Source: Stappia sp. BW2
Lineage (GTDB): Bacteria > Pseudomonadota > Alphaproteobacteria > Rhizobiales > Stappiaceae
Direction of reading: 5' to 3'
Assembly (NCBI RefSeq): GCF_008107695.1
Contig: NZ_VIRG01000070.1
Span: forward strand, 620,001-684,000
Length of the DNA stretch: 64,000 nucleotides
Both the position numbers and the translations under genes were made by a program. Numbering within the stretch: the stretch's first letter is position 1; each line of letters opens with the position of its first letter. The notes under the pieces are model-generated. The model saw nothing but the letters and a program-made list of their open reading frames with translations, did not search any database and was not told where the DNA came from. Positions 9,801 to 17,028 of this stretch are shown in pieces.

Positions 9801-10580
9801 CGGATCGAGGTTGGCGAGCCGCATCAAGGAAGTATCCGTTACCTCGTCTATGGTGATCGGCAAGTCGAAGAAGTTGAATACTTCAACAGGCGCCAGGACT
9901 TCTGCCGGTCTGAGTATCTTGTCCAGAGAGAAGGTCTGCGTCTTGTCCAGGCCGACTGTATAGACTGTGAACAGGGACTTGTCGTCCGTCTGCAGGAAGA
10001 CTTCTGTTCCAGGTAGCAGGTCGAAGGGCGCGGTTTCTCCGGAAGGGATGCGGCCGATCTCGGTCTGATCTGTCTGCTCCTGCGGATCTGGCAGGAAAAC
10101 CACCACGTCCGTTGTGGAGGTATTGGTGATCTGAAGTTCCACGGGGCGGAAATACCGTGCATCGGGGACGTGCAGAGGCAGGTCCGCTGCATCGGCGCCG
10201 ATCGTGAATTCGAAAAAATGGGTATTGTCGCGGGCATCGTCTGCAGCCGCGTCACTTTCGTAGGCGAAGACCCGGTCACCGGTCTTCAGGTTCAGTGCCA
10301 CTTCATAAAAGGGGGGCAGGGAAAAGCCAGTAGAGATCAGTTCCGCATCCGGTTCGGCACCTCGGACGTAAAGGTCGATAGCGCTTTCCCCGTCGTTGAC
10401 GAAGGTGACTTCCATCGTCGTTTCGGGCGCTGGTTCTGCGTCAGTGGCTCCGGTCGCCGCGGTCGCAGCACCTTCGACCTCCTGTATGATGGCACCAGTC
10501 GGTGTCTGTTGCGCGAGCACGGGTTGGGAGAGCAAGACCCCCGAAATCAGGCCGAGAAGGGGAAGAAACTGAGATCGCAT
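6852..10580 (-). CDS. Large secreted MACPF (perforin-like) domain protein
   Basis: 1242 residues with a Sec signal (MRSQFLPLLGLISGVLLSQ, cut near VLAQ). The MACPF domain lies at about 785-1085. It opens with DWLGRGYNLLKTDPLNFGSG and contains the family signature FGTHF at 940-944, followed by IEYGGTFFAKTE. Such domains insert beta-hairpins to form membrane pores in immune, toxin and symbiosis proteins. Residues 50-600 hold several divergent beta-sandwich units of the pattern 'NxS...LxLYxVDxxGxE...Pxxxxxx...PFxLxxGD', best seen at 532-580 and resembling the VHL beta domain; repeats start near 56, 147, 430 and 532. A cysteine-containing beta region ends the protein. The exported coiled-coil gene lies 99 bases upstream in the same direction. 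Target membrane and secretion beyond the periplasm are unknown. Confidence 0.85.
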   Translation of the reverse strand: MRSQFLPLLGLISGVLLSQPVLAQQTPTGAIIQEVEGAATAATGATDAEPAPETTMEVTFVNDGESAIDLYVRGAEPDAELISTGFSLPPFYEVALNLKTGDRVFAYESDAAADDARDNTHFFEFTIGADAADLPLHVPDARYFRPVELQITNTSTTDVVVFLPDPQEQTDQTEIGRIPSGETAPFDLLPGTEVFLQTDDKSLFTVYTVGLDKTQTFSLDKILRPAEVLAPVEVFNFFDLPITIDEVTDTSLMRLANLDPEKKIEIKARAGAELRILSGAEFDQEIGTYRVLDSNDQTVAIFGPEDDTVVSLPRGIDLSVLDEPDRTRAAKFLEASKQLAEDKTAGVLPYIGYNRSDETLWFSGLKGTELVGPKQVKPHSTVNVLARLGTKSIVWPGDIDPEDVTVGDIFTSIDVSRKMNRVVDLSRPRDVMFQLANSACKPLDVYAVTPLGNEELLTRLEPLEQLDKNFSRPENTALIARAGSESVFAGQRIWSTALGGKDGQVLNINLKMTAFDDPLLVSTPDENDKKAKNVRLYNSSSRALELYYVDTEGREVAIPEGAIETGSNIPFKLYKGDLIVLRRPNVPHSISEYARFRVTEDVNQEIDTKDLAKSVAITGTWIDEKNSAIPDPNMIGTRYVTFVEQGDGKIAGSMNIGDGAFNDASAFKGCADQREAFGRWIPVGDGGYECKDGFSPEPGKKFVGGLFSARRVGENGLVLKRGICGSAPRYESEWYNLPLHFDDMDPSKAAFERGMFNLTWAPPSFDWLGRGYNLLKTDPLNFGSGEAGINSDAPLFSFVYQDAAGQAVELNSKKIFGVNNQNEGGSSGECTVESKMVKTMDDLRDFSSTSYSGSVGVPSVGSFSLSKSHKEVNTAATGSEKLYILDRCDVRLHVLKMQMRWLQFGNDLLRQRLSPDFRKAVEQLPVNWQPDDLLAFLERFGTHFSERIEYGGTFFAKTEVTKDIYQRGTQVGDTLAVEASGTLKKVQLGGGLKNEDESAAENKDINEVANYEKWTVGGDLSEVYSSWIKTVPERPAPVNISFRPIYDILTPVFFPDDPEIGLKNAILRKAVSAYFKSFGVEEVTSDPRRLDVLDPSKERKICFQMDLLEVNLGPVGDITRADGELFLSVAGTNGKPLNSEAYSVVDLNNSQFSKNLKYIFLDQNPYHCLPKTSADYIRNGSLYLHGQVSLNRGNAGRKRFSKNIPEKTFPLSEVVPGEVTFFEGKIPLEGSQAHYELSIWEE

Positions 10581-10679
10581 GAGAAACCTTCTTTTTCAAA
10601 ATGAAATTGATCCGGTGGCCATGAAGTTTCGAAGGAAGGGTCCAGGAAACGACCTTTACCCTTTCCTCCGCTCCTAAGG

Positions 10680-11861
10680 TTACCTGGGGCCTTTGCCAGG
10701 GTGTTTGGGCTTGCCACCGGGATTCTGTAGCGCGCCTAAATTTGCAACCATCTTGGAGACGTTGCCGCTTGCCTGCGGTCCGCGGGCCGGTTGGCTGGCC
10801 TGACCCCGTGGCTGCGCCGGTGGCGTGGAAGGCGATGCGTTGCCTTGGGCGTTGCGGGGTCCGGATGAAGCGCGCCCTCTGCTGCCTGTCTGTTGTCCAG
10901 ATGCGCTTGCCGCCGAGGCAGAAGACGGGGCGTTGTTTGCTCCCAACGTTCGCCGTTGCTGAGAGGAAATCCCTTGAGGGTCCCCCTGCCGTGCCCGGGT
11001 CACGCCCCTAACTGTCTTGTCAATTTGATCCAACCATGGCGCAGAGCCGGTTTGGGGGGGCGCAGCGCCGGTTTGGGGTGGCGTGGAGGGCGGAGGAGGG
11101 CGTGTATAACCAGGTGCTGCTTGCCCTTTCGCTGTCGTCTGACCCGCTCCACCTTGAGCGAGATGGGGTGGAACATCGGGTAGCCTATGAGCAGAAGGCG
11201 GGGGCGCCGGGGCGCGCGTCGTGGCGGGCGGTCGTGCGGGCAATTTGCCAAAATGCGCGTTGCCCGGACCTGGCTGCGGCCGCTGAGGAGGCCGGTTGAG
11301 ATTTGTTTTGGTCGCCTTCGATGGTTGTTGCGGTGGTCTGGAGGGCTGAGGTGCCGAGGCGACCACTCGTGCTTGGGCGGGGGGCCTTTGATCTCTTGGA
11401 CGGTTCGCTGGTGGTTGTGCTGCAGCGCTCGAGCTTGCTGATGAGCCGTTGTTGGCACCTGCACCTTGAGGCTGGTTTTTTAGTAAATGTCTTTTGTGTT
11501 TGGCGATTTGGAAATTCAGGTTGTTTTGAAGATCCTTAAGATGTTGTCTTCCGATTCCGACTTGTGTTCTAAGGGCATTCATTTCCTGATTTGTTTTCTT
11601 GAGAAGATTTTTCTGTTCTTGTTCTGATAGTTTTTCTCTTTTTATCGTCTCCCGATATCTATCATCGATTGTCTTCATTCTTCTTTGTATTTCAGATATG
11701 CGCCTTTCAGACTCCTGAATTGCGTTGTTAGTGTTTGCAATTTGTCGACGAAGATCTCTCTCGGAAATACTCGGATCCATGGCTTGCGCGGAATGGATAG
11801 ACACCTGTCCGAGCAACAGAACTGGAATGACAATTTTGAGGAGATAAGAGACCACTTTCAC
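10680..11861 (-). CDS. Exported coiled-coil, proline/glutamine-rich protein
   Basis: I place the start at GTG 11861 because AGGCGG stands seven bases before it and a signal peptide follows at once (VKVVSYLLKIVIPVLLLGQ, cut near HSAQA); the frame is open upstream to 12089 but lacks such features. The mature protein has a charged heptad-rich coiled coil (about residues 30-125, e.g. NTNNAIQESERRISEIQRRM). About 260 residues of disordered Pro/Gln/Ala/Ser-rich sequence follow, full of PPQ and QPSRPP motifs. No enzyme domain is seen. It is upstream of, and co-directional with, the MACPF gene, so it may be a secreted partner, scaffold or wall-spanning tether for it. Confidence 0.65.
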   Translation of the reverse strand: MKVVSYLLKIVIPVLLLGQVSIHSAQAMDPSISERDLRRQIANTNNAIQESERRISEIQRRMKTIDDRYRETIKREKLSEQEQKNLLKKTNQEMNALRTQVGIGRQHLKDLQNNLNFQIAKHKRHLLKNQPQGAGANNGSSASSSAAAQPPANRPRDQRPPAQARVVASAPQPSRPPQQPSKATKTNLNRPPQRPQPGPGNAHFGKLPARPPATTRAPAPPPSAHRLPDVPPHLAQGGAGQTTAKGQAAPGYTRPPPPSTPPQTGAAPPQTGSAPWLDQIDKTVRGVTRARQGDPQGISSQQRRTLGANNAPSSASAASASGQQTGSRGRASSGPRNAQGNASPSTPPAQPRGQASQPARGPQASGNVSKMVANLGALQNPGGKPKHPGKGPR

Positions 11862-12122
11862 GAGGCAACCGCCTGAAGAGCGATTCCTTATGGTACTTCT
11901 CTCTTGGAAATGACTAGCTGTATTGATCATGTCAATCATACTCTTCCAGGTTGCGTTTGGGGCCGGTGATGTTGTCTTGTCAGTGAGCACCCACGCGACG
12001 CTCACCCCTTGTTCGTCTCCAATCACGTCGTTCAACGACTTGGTTCTGATCTGGTCCGGGAGCTGGTATTGCGATGCCGTTTCAAGCATTCTGACGATTT
12101 GATAAGTATAAACCTTGGCGCA

Positions 12123-12734
12123 TTAGAAGAACTTCAGGAATGCGCGCGCACCCAAAATCAATAGTGTTGTGCCAGAAACATAGTTTACGACGTTGGAAAT
12201 ACTTTTTTTTACGGACAAAACTCTGGTGGCCACCATCCAGAGAATGAGGCCACATGCGGAGGAGGTCAGGACAACGGGTATGCATAAAAGCAGGCTTGCG
12301 GCGTGGGGTTCGTCTGTCATCTGAAACAGGAAGCCGGGAAAAAGGGCGGCAAAAAACATGAACGCAAGCGGGTTTGCCAGACCGATCCAGGCCCCTTTCA
12401 CGGCATAATGGGCGTAGCGGCAAGTGGGGGCGTGTGCCATCTTGCTGAAATTCATTTCCCGCAAAATGCTGAAGCCAAAATAGGCAAGCATGAGTCCACC
12501 GGCCAATTGCATGGTGTGAATAAGAAAAGGACTGACTTCCAGTAGTCTGACCGCAAAGAAAACCGCCAGAACCAGCCATACGAACTCGGCAACAAGAATG
12601 CCGGTAAGCGAAGCAACGCCGCCCAGAAAACCTGAGCGGGTTGTCGCGGCGCTGACAAAGGCAACGTTCTGCCCGGGCGCAATCGATGAAGCAAATTTTG
12701 TCGCCGCAAGGGCAAACCATATTTCGGTAGACAT
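12123..12734 (-). CDS. LysE/RhtB-family exporter
   Basis: 203 residues from ATG 12734, which has an AGGAGG site six bases upstream. The family motif near the N-terminus is visible (ATKFASSIAPGQNVAFVSAA, the PGP-like region) and about six hydrophobic helices follow. LysE/RhtB proteins export amino acids or related small molecules across the inner membrane. A 16-base inverted repeat lies 50 bases upstream and could be an operator. No LysR partner is intact next to it. The substrate cannot be told from sequence. Confidence 0.88.
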   Translation of the reverse strand: MSTEIWFALAATKFASSIAPGQNVAFVSAATTRSGFLGGVASLTGILVAEFVWLVLAVFFAVRLLEVSPFLIHTMQLAGGLMLAYFGFSILREMNFSKMAHAPTCRYAHYAVKGAWIGLANPLAFMFFAALFPGFLFQMTDEPHAASLLLCIPVVLTSSACGLILWMVATRVLSVKKSISNVVNYVSGTTLLILGARAFLKFF

Positions 12735-12783
12735 CTTTCCTCCTGGCAATGGCTCTTGCGTAACAAATGTTTCCGTTGCGTGA

Positions 12784-12799
12784 TGTGAACGTGTTCACA
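12784..12799. promoter_or_regulatory. Inverted repeat upstream of the LysE-family gene
   Basis: TGTGAAC-GT-GTTCACA is a perfect seven-base dyad, 50 bases before the exporter start, where a repressor or activator would act. The cognate protein is unknown. The rest of 12800-13043 shows no convincing gene. Confidence 0.45.
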
Positions 12800-13043
12800 C
12801 CTGGGGCATTTTTCGAAACACTGGAGATGCACGCCTGAAGATGCGCCCCTCGCTGGTGGAGGCCGTGGGAAAGCGGCGCCAGTTTTTCGCGAAAACGAAG
12901 TGGCTTGAAAAGCGAGGAGGTGGCCGCCTCAATCCGGAAGACCTGAAGCAGAGGAATCGGGACAAGGTCGTCAGCCAGACCTGTGGCTGCTGACTGTCGC
13001 TGAGCGTGGCGTTTGTTGGCTGTCTCAAAGAGGCTCAATAGCG

Positions 13044-13319
13044 ATGAATGGTAGGCTCGCTATGAAGACACAGCCTGTTCTAAGGGATGAGTTCACATAT
13101 GAAATTCAGCCCGAGTGTTTAACTCAACGAGGCAAGCACGGACAAACCACTGCCAGATGGAGCGAACTTAAAGCTTTCTCTGAAGACGACAGTACTAGGT
13201 TGATTTATCCGGATTTCCTCCCTGGTAGGTTTTATGCGCTGCCGAAAAGCCGGCTGACGCCTGAATTCGTTGAGGCGCTTAGAGACAATTTGCAGGCAGC
13301 TGATGCGCCCCGGCGATAG
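13044..13319 (+). CDS. Small YcxB-like C-terminal domain protein
   Basis: 91 residues (or 85 from ATG 13062). The body reads like the soluble C-terminal domain of YcxB-like proteins: a 'YEIQPECLTQRG...ARWSELKAF' strand, then 'RFYALPKSRLTPEFVEALRD'. Normally this domain follows two transmembrane helices; none are present here, and nothing upstream encodes them. It is therefore either a stand-alone small protein or a decayed 3' end. The ribosome site is weak. Just downstream the sequence turns into a degenerate repeat-rich stretch. Confidence 0.45.
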   Translation: MNGRLAMKTQPVLRDEFTYEIQPECLTQRGKHGQTTARWSELKAFSEDDSTRLIYPDFLPGRFYALPKSRLTPEFVEALRDNLQAADAPRR

Positions 13320-13369
13320 CGTGAACAGTGGAACATACAGAGATCCGATCACTGACCGAAACGTCCGGC

Positions 13370-13600
13370 TCTGGCGCAAACCGGGGATCCTTCAACCAAT
13401 TCCGGATCATATATCAGCTGCCGTTTTGGATTGAAGCGGGCTTGCCGCGGTACAGCAATCCCGGTCCTGACCTTGGCTGGCGCCCGATCGCCTCAATCGT
13501 CCCAGATCGGTCATTCATCTGCTGATATGCAGCCTCGGCGCAGCCCGCCAAAGCCATCATTCGCTGCATCCTATAGTCGGCTTACCATCAGATGGAGGCA
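13370..13600. repeat. Degenerate intergenic repeat copy (family R)
   Basis: Contains the family R core 'GACCTTGGCTGGYGCC' near 13468 after 'GGGCTTGCCGCGGTACAGCAATCC', then a CCGCCAAAGCCATCATTCGC block at 13542. These match in order the modules seen at 29.4, 32.6 and 41.5 kb. The surrounding 13320-14033 has no other gene I can support. Confidence 0.5.
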
Positions 13601-14033
13601 ATGCGGACCAAATCACCGTGTGCTTGCGCGGCAGTAATGGCCGACCGTGTACCCGGCTGTAAGATCGCGGTGCCTAACCTGGATCGGACCCGCAACACGG
13701 TGAAGATGTTAGGGCGCGAGAGGAGCAAAAAGACTCTACCCTGAAGACCAGGGCCGCGAGCCTGTGGGCCATTTCAAATCCCCAATCTGGAATTCTTCCA
13801 TTGCTCTTTCTGCGGAAGTTATTGAAAATTCTGGTGCATCAGGCATTGCGCGCCTTCAGGTCGCCGCCGGTCTGCTCGGACTCCTTTGCGGGTCGCAGTT
13901 CAGCCAAGCGGCTTGGGGAGCGCAATCCTCAAATTGTAGTGCCGCCAAGCTAGCAGCAGGTGGCGCGACAACCGTTGGAGGGGCTTTTGCCGATCAGGCA
14001 AAGCCTTCCTTCTCAAATGCCAGGAGTGCCTTC

Positions 14034-14675
14034 ATGAATGATACAATCTGGTACAGCTGTACCCTGCACGTAGAAAACCTTTCCATGCCGTTTCGCTACG
14101 ATCCGGCATTTGTCGATGGCAAGAAACTAATGTCCGCCAATAATCGGAATTGGTCCGGGGAAGTTTTGCCGTCTGAAGTTTTTCCTTCAAAACTTGTAGA
14201 GATGCATGAAGAAGATCCTGAGTACAGGATTGAAAAAAAGAAACAGCTTTCGAACCTGCCAGATGTATTTGATAGCTCAGAGATGGTTGTTTCAAAAAAT
14301 GTCTTGAATGTATTTGATAAATTTGACATGGGGAAAGCACAATTTCATCCAATATCTCTTTATTCAGACGATGGAAATTTGTTGTCTGACCATTTCTTCA
14401 TCTGGAATTTTGGAAATATAAAAGAAACAATATTACCGGATGCGTCTAAAAATTTGGATGAAAATCGACTTAGTACCGGCACAACTTACCGTCCTCCAAT
14501 GCGTGGTCTCGAAGGCTATGTTGCGGTCACGGCTGATGCCTTGGATGGTCCCAGTATTTGGGTCGATCCGCGCGTAAGGCGAACCTTATTTGCTACCGGC
14601 CAATTGGTTGAATCGCTCAATGCGGCCGGGCTGGACAAGTATTTCCAATTTCGACAATGCAGAATTGTCAGCTGA
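14034..14675 (+). CDS. Imm11-like (DUF1629) immunity-type protein
   Basis: 213 residues from ATG 14034, chosen because AGGAG stands seven bases upstream; the frame is open back to 13764 but that stretch reads as remnant DNA. The second half fits the Imm11/DUF1629 pattern: FHPISLYSDDGNLLSDHFFI, then a middle gap and 'GPSIWVDPRVRRTLFATGQL', ending in a 'LDKYFQFRQC' strand. Imm11 proteins neutralise toxins of polymorphic toxin systems in the cytosol. The gene is clearly more AT-rich than its surroundings. No toxin is next to it and an IS3 element sits 84 bases downstream, so it looks like a stranded, horizontally acquired gene. Confidence 0.6.
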   Translation: MNDTIWYSCTLHVENLSMPFRYDPAFVDGKKLMSANNRNWSGEVLPSEVFPSKLVEMHEEDPEYRIEKKKQLSNLPDVFDSSEMVVSKNVLNVFDKFDMGKAQFHPISLYSDDGNLLSDHFFIWNFGNIKETILPDASKNLDENRLSTGTTYRPPMRGLEGYVAVTADALDGPSIWVDPRVRRTLFATGQLVESLNAAGLDKYFQFRQCRIVS

Positions 14676-14795
14676 AAAGGGCTTAGCTCATGGCTTCTTC
14701 CGCATATCCGGGGCAAGGGGAAAGCGAACACGCGATTTCTCAGTCGGTCTTTGATGTAAGCTACTCCCCGATCATTGGACAGTTTTCGGCATAAA

Positions 14796-15671
14796 TTAAG
14801 CTACTGTCTGCATCTGCTGGTCGGGTTGGTTTTGATTGATTGCCTGCCAATAGATCACGGCGGGCGGTTTGCCGCCAAGGGCGGAGTGCGGGCGGTGGTG
14901 GTTGTAGAAGGTCATCCATTTTCGAATACCGGCCCGGGCCTGTGATCCGCTCTCCCAGGCGTGCAGGTAGACGCACTCGTATTTGAGCGTGCGCCACAGC
15001 CGCTCGATGAAGATGTTGTCAAGGAACCGGCCCTTGCCATCCATCGAGATGCGAACGCCCATCCGTCGCAGCCGGTCGGTCCACGCGAAGGATGTGAACT
15101 GGCTGCCCTGGTCGGTGTTCATGATCTCCGGGCTGCCGAACTTGTGAACCGCCTCATTCAGTGCCTCGACACAGAAGTCAGCTTCCAGCGTGTTCGAGAT
15201 GCGCCAGGCCAGCACCTTGCGGGTGAACCAGTCGATGATTGCGACCAGATAGAGGAACCCGCGGCGCATCGGCAGATAGGTGATGTCCGCAGCCCAGACA
15301 TGGTTCGGTCGATCCACGCGCAGCCCCTTCAGCAGATACGGCCAGATTTTGTGCCCCTTCGCCGGCCTTGATGTGTTGGGCTTCTGGTAGATCGGCATCA
15401 GCCCCATGAGCCGCATCAGCCGACGAATGCGTTTCTCGTTTACACGATGGCCCTCGTTCTTCAGGTGCCAGGTCATCTGACGGACGCCGAAGAATGGTGT
15501 CTCCAGGAACTGCTCATCGATCTGGCGCATCAGGGTGAGATTTATCTCGGTCTCGCCTTTCGGCATGTAGTAGAACGACGAGCGGGAGATCGACAGCAGC
15601 GCGCACTGCTTGCCGACCGACAGGGCCGGATGACCCGGCTCGGCCATGCCGCGTCTCACTTCACGCCCCAA
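14796..15671 (-). CDS. IS3-family transposase OrfB (DDE integrase)
   Basis: 291 residues, the catalytic half of the IS3 transposase. The DDE residues are visible: WAADITYLPM (first Asp), NTDQGSQFTS (second Asp) and NIFIERLWRTLKYE (Glu). An HTH_21 region (FGVRQMTWHLKNEGHRVNEK) precedes the rve core. The listed start is a TTG; in this family OrfB is normally made as an OrfAB fusion by -1 frameshifting, and the frame is open across the slippery site in OrfA. Confidence 0.92.
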   Translation of the reverse strand: MGREVRRGMAEPGHPALSVGKQCALLSISRSSFYYMPKGETEINLTLMRQIDEQFLETPFFGVRQMTWHLKNEGHRVNEKRIRRLMRLMGLMPIYQKPNTSRPAKGHKIWPYLLKGLRVDRPNHVWAADITYLPMRRGFLYLVAIIDWFTRKVLAWRISNTLEADFCVEALNEAVHKFGSPEIMNTDQGSQFTSFAWTDRLRRMGVRISMDGKGRFLDNIFIERLWRTLKYECVYLHAWESGSQARAGIRKWMTFYNHHRPHSALGGKPPAVIYWQAINQNQPDQQMQTVA

Positions 15672-15949
15672 GGCTTGAGCTTTCGTGACAAAAAATCGTT
15701 GGCGACGGCAAGCTCCCCGATCTTGGCATGGAGCTCCTTGACCTGATCCTCATCGATCTCCGGCTTCCGCCGGCCTCCGCGCTCAAACACCCCCGAGGCG
15801 CCATCAAGCAATGCACGCTTCCACTGATGGATCATCGTCGGATGAACACCGAACCGGCTGGCCAGTTCCGAAACCGTCTCCTCGCCTTTCAACGCTTCCA
15901 AGGCCACCTTCGCCTTGAACTCCGGCGAATGCTGTTTCCGCTTCGACAT
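15656..15949 (-). CDS. IS3-family transposase OrfA with frameshift site
   Basis: 97 residues with the N-terminal HTH (MSKRKQHSPEFKAKVALEAL, then ASRFGVHPTMIHQWKR) and the leucine-zipper region (VKELHAKIGELAVANDFLSR) used for OrfA-OrfAB pairing. It overlaps OrfB by 16 bases. On the coding strand a heptamer T-TTT-TTG (plus-strand 15689-15695) lies in the OrfA frame just before the overlap and fits a canonical -1 slippery sequence; no stop interrupts the shifted frame. Confidence 0.9.
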   Translation of the reverse strand: MSKRKQHSPEFKAKVALEALKGEETVSELASRFGVHPTMIHQWKRALLDGASGVFERGGRRKPEIDEDQVKELHAKIGELAVANDFLSRKLKPWGVK

Positions 15950-16034
15950 CCCTGATCTCCTTCTCGTCGAAGACCAGAAGACAACAAATCGTAGCTTACG
16001 TCAGTGTCCGATTTCCGGGGAGTAGCTCAGACTG

Positions 16035-16937
16035 TCACGTTGCTTCCGTCAGCATGTCCAGGAAGGCGCGTACAGCCGGGTTCGTCCGGCGGTTCTGCGG
16101 CCAGACGGCCGTGATGTTGTGACGTTCGACCGCAAAATCGGAAAGAACGGGTACCAGTTCTCCACGCTTGACCCAGGGTGCCACCATGAAGCTTGTCGCC
16201 ATTCCGATGCCGGCTCCCGCCGCGACGGCAGAAATCACGGCCTCGCTCGCATCGACGACGATTGCAGATGGCGGCACGATCTCGACATCACGGCCTCCGA
16301 TCCGGAACGGCCAGCGGAACAATTGGCCGCTGCTCTGATAACGCAGGTTTACCGTCTCGTGAGACTGAAGCTCGTCAGGATGACTGGGCGTGCCTGTCGC
16401 AGCCAGATAGTCCGGTGAGGCATAACAGCAGAGCCGCTGCGGCGACAGTTTCCGTGACAGGAGACTTGAGTCGGGAAGGTCACCTATGCGCACGGCAAGG
16501 TCGATTCCCTCTTCGATCAAATCCACCTTGTGATCGCTCAGTCTGAGATCGATCGAGACCTTCCGATGACGTGCGCGAAAGCCCGGAAGCAAAGGGGCGA
16601 TGACGTGAAGCCCGATCGGAAACGAAGCCGCAATGCGCAAGGTGCCGGCAGGATCGGACCGGGCAGCCTTGGCGGCCTGTTCGATCTCCTCGGCATCGCG
16701 CAGCAGCTTGAGCGCCCGTTCGTGCAGATCGCGGCCCTCATTCGTGAGGGTGATCGAGCGTGTGGTGCGGGTGAAGAGCGAGACACCGAGTTGACGCTCC
16801 AAACGCTGGACACTCTTGCTGATCGCCGAGGGCGAAACGGAGAGCGCGCGCGCGGCGGCCGTGTAGCTGCCCAGCGAGCCGGCGCGGGCAAAGGCGATAA
16901 GGCCGGTCAGGCTTTCAAATCCAATTTGTTCCTTCAT
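16035..16937 (-). CDS. LysR-family regulator, divergent from quinone oxidoreductase
   Basis: 300 residues. N-terminal winged HTH (FARAGSLGSYTAAARALSVS, PSAISKSVQRLERQLG) and a PBP2-type co-inducer domain (LSDHKVDLIEEGIDLAVRIG, YASPDYLAATGTP), of the CrgA-like group. Its start is 91 bases from that of the divergent quinone oxidoreductase gene, the classical arrangement in which a LysR protein controls its neighbour. The IS3 right end lies only eight bases after its stop without disrupting it. Confidence 0.93.
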   Translation of the reverse strand: MKEQIGFESLTGLIAFARAGSLGSYTAAARALSVSPSAISKSVQRLERQLGVSLFTRTTRSITLTNEGRDLHERALKLLRDAEEIEQAAKAARSDPAGTLRIAASFPIGLHVIAPLLPGFRARHRKVSIDLRLSDHKVDLIEEGIDLAVRIGDLPDSSLLSRKLSPQRLCCYASPDYLAATGTPSHPDELQSHETVNLRYQSSGQLFRWPFRIGGRDVEIVPPSAIVVDASEAVISAVAAGAGIGMATSFMVAPWVKRGELVPVLSDFAVERHNITAVWPQNRRTNPAVRAFLDMLTEAT

Positions 16938-17028
16938 GGCACTATTAAGGCGAATTGAAGGACCATTATCAATCTGTAAGCAAGCCTATACATCCGGTCA
17001 ACAAAATCAGAAACGGAAAGAGGTTCCC

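Larger units (their letters stand above)
14759..16027 (-). mobile_element. Complete IS3-family insertion sequence
   Basis: About 1269 bases bounded by imperfect inverted repeats: AGCTACTCCCCGATCATTGG at 14759 and the reverse complement of AGCTACTCCCCGGAAATCGG ending at 16027. OrfA and OrfB lie inside with the usual overlap. I could not identify a target duplication. Both ORFs are intact, so it may still be active. Confidence 0.88.

Noticed and set aside
12082..13038. A 318-codon minus-strand frame across the LysE gene and its upstream region
   Set aside because: It overlaps the LysE-family gene in a different frame; the upstream 230 bases gave no recognisable domain.
13764..14033. N-terminal extension of the Imm11-like frame as a toxin remnant
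   Set aside because: The stretch is open and in frame, but I could match it to no toxin family; the strong ribosome site at 14022 favours the later start.
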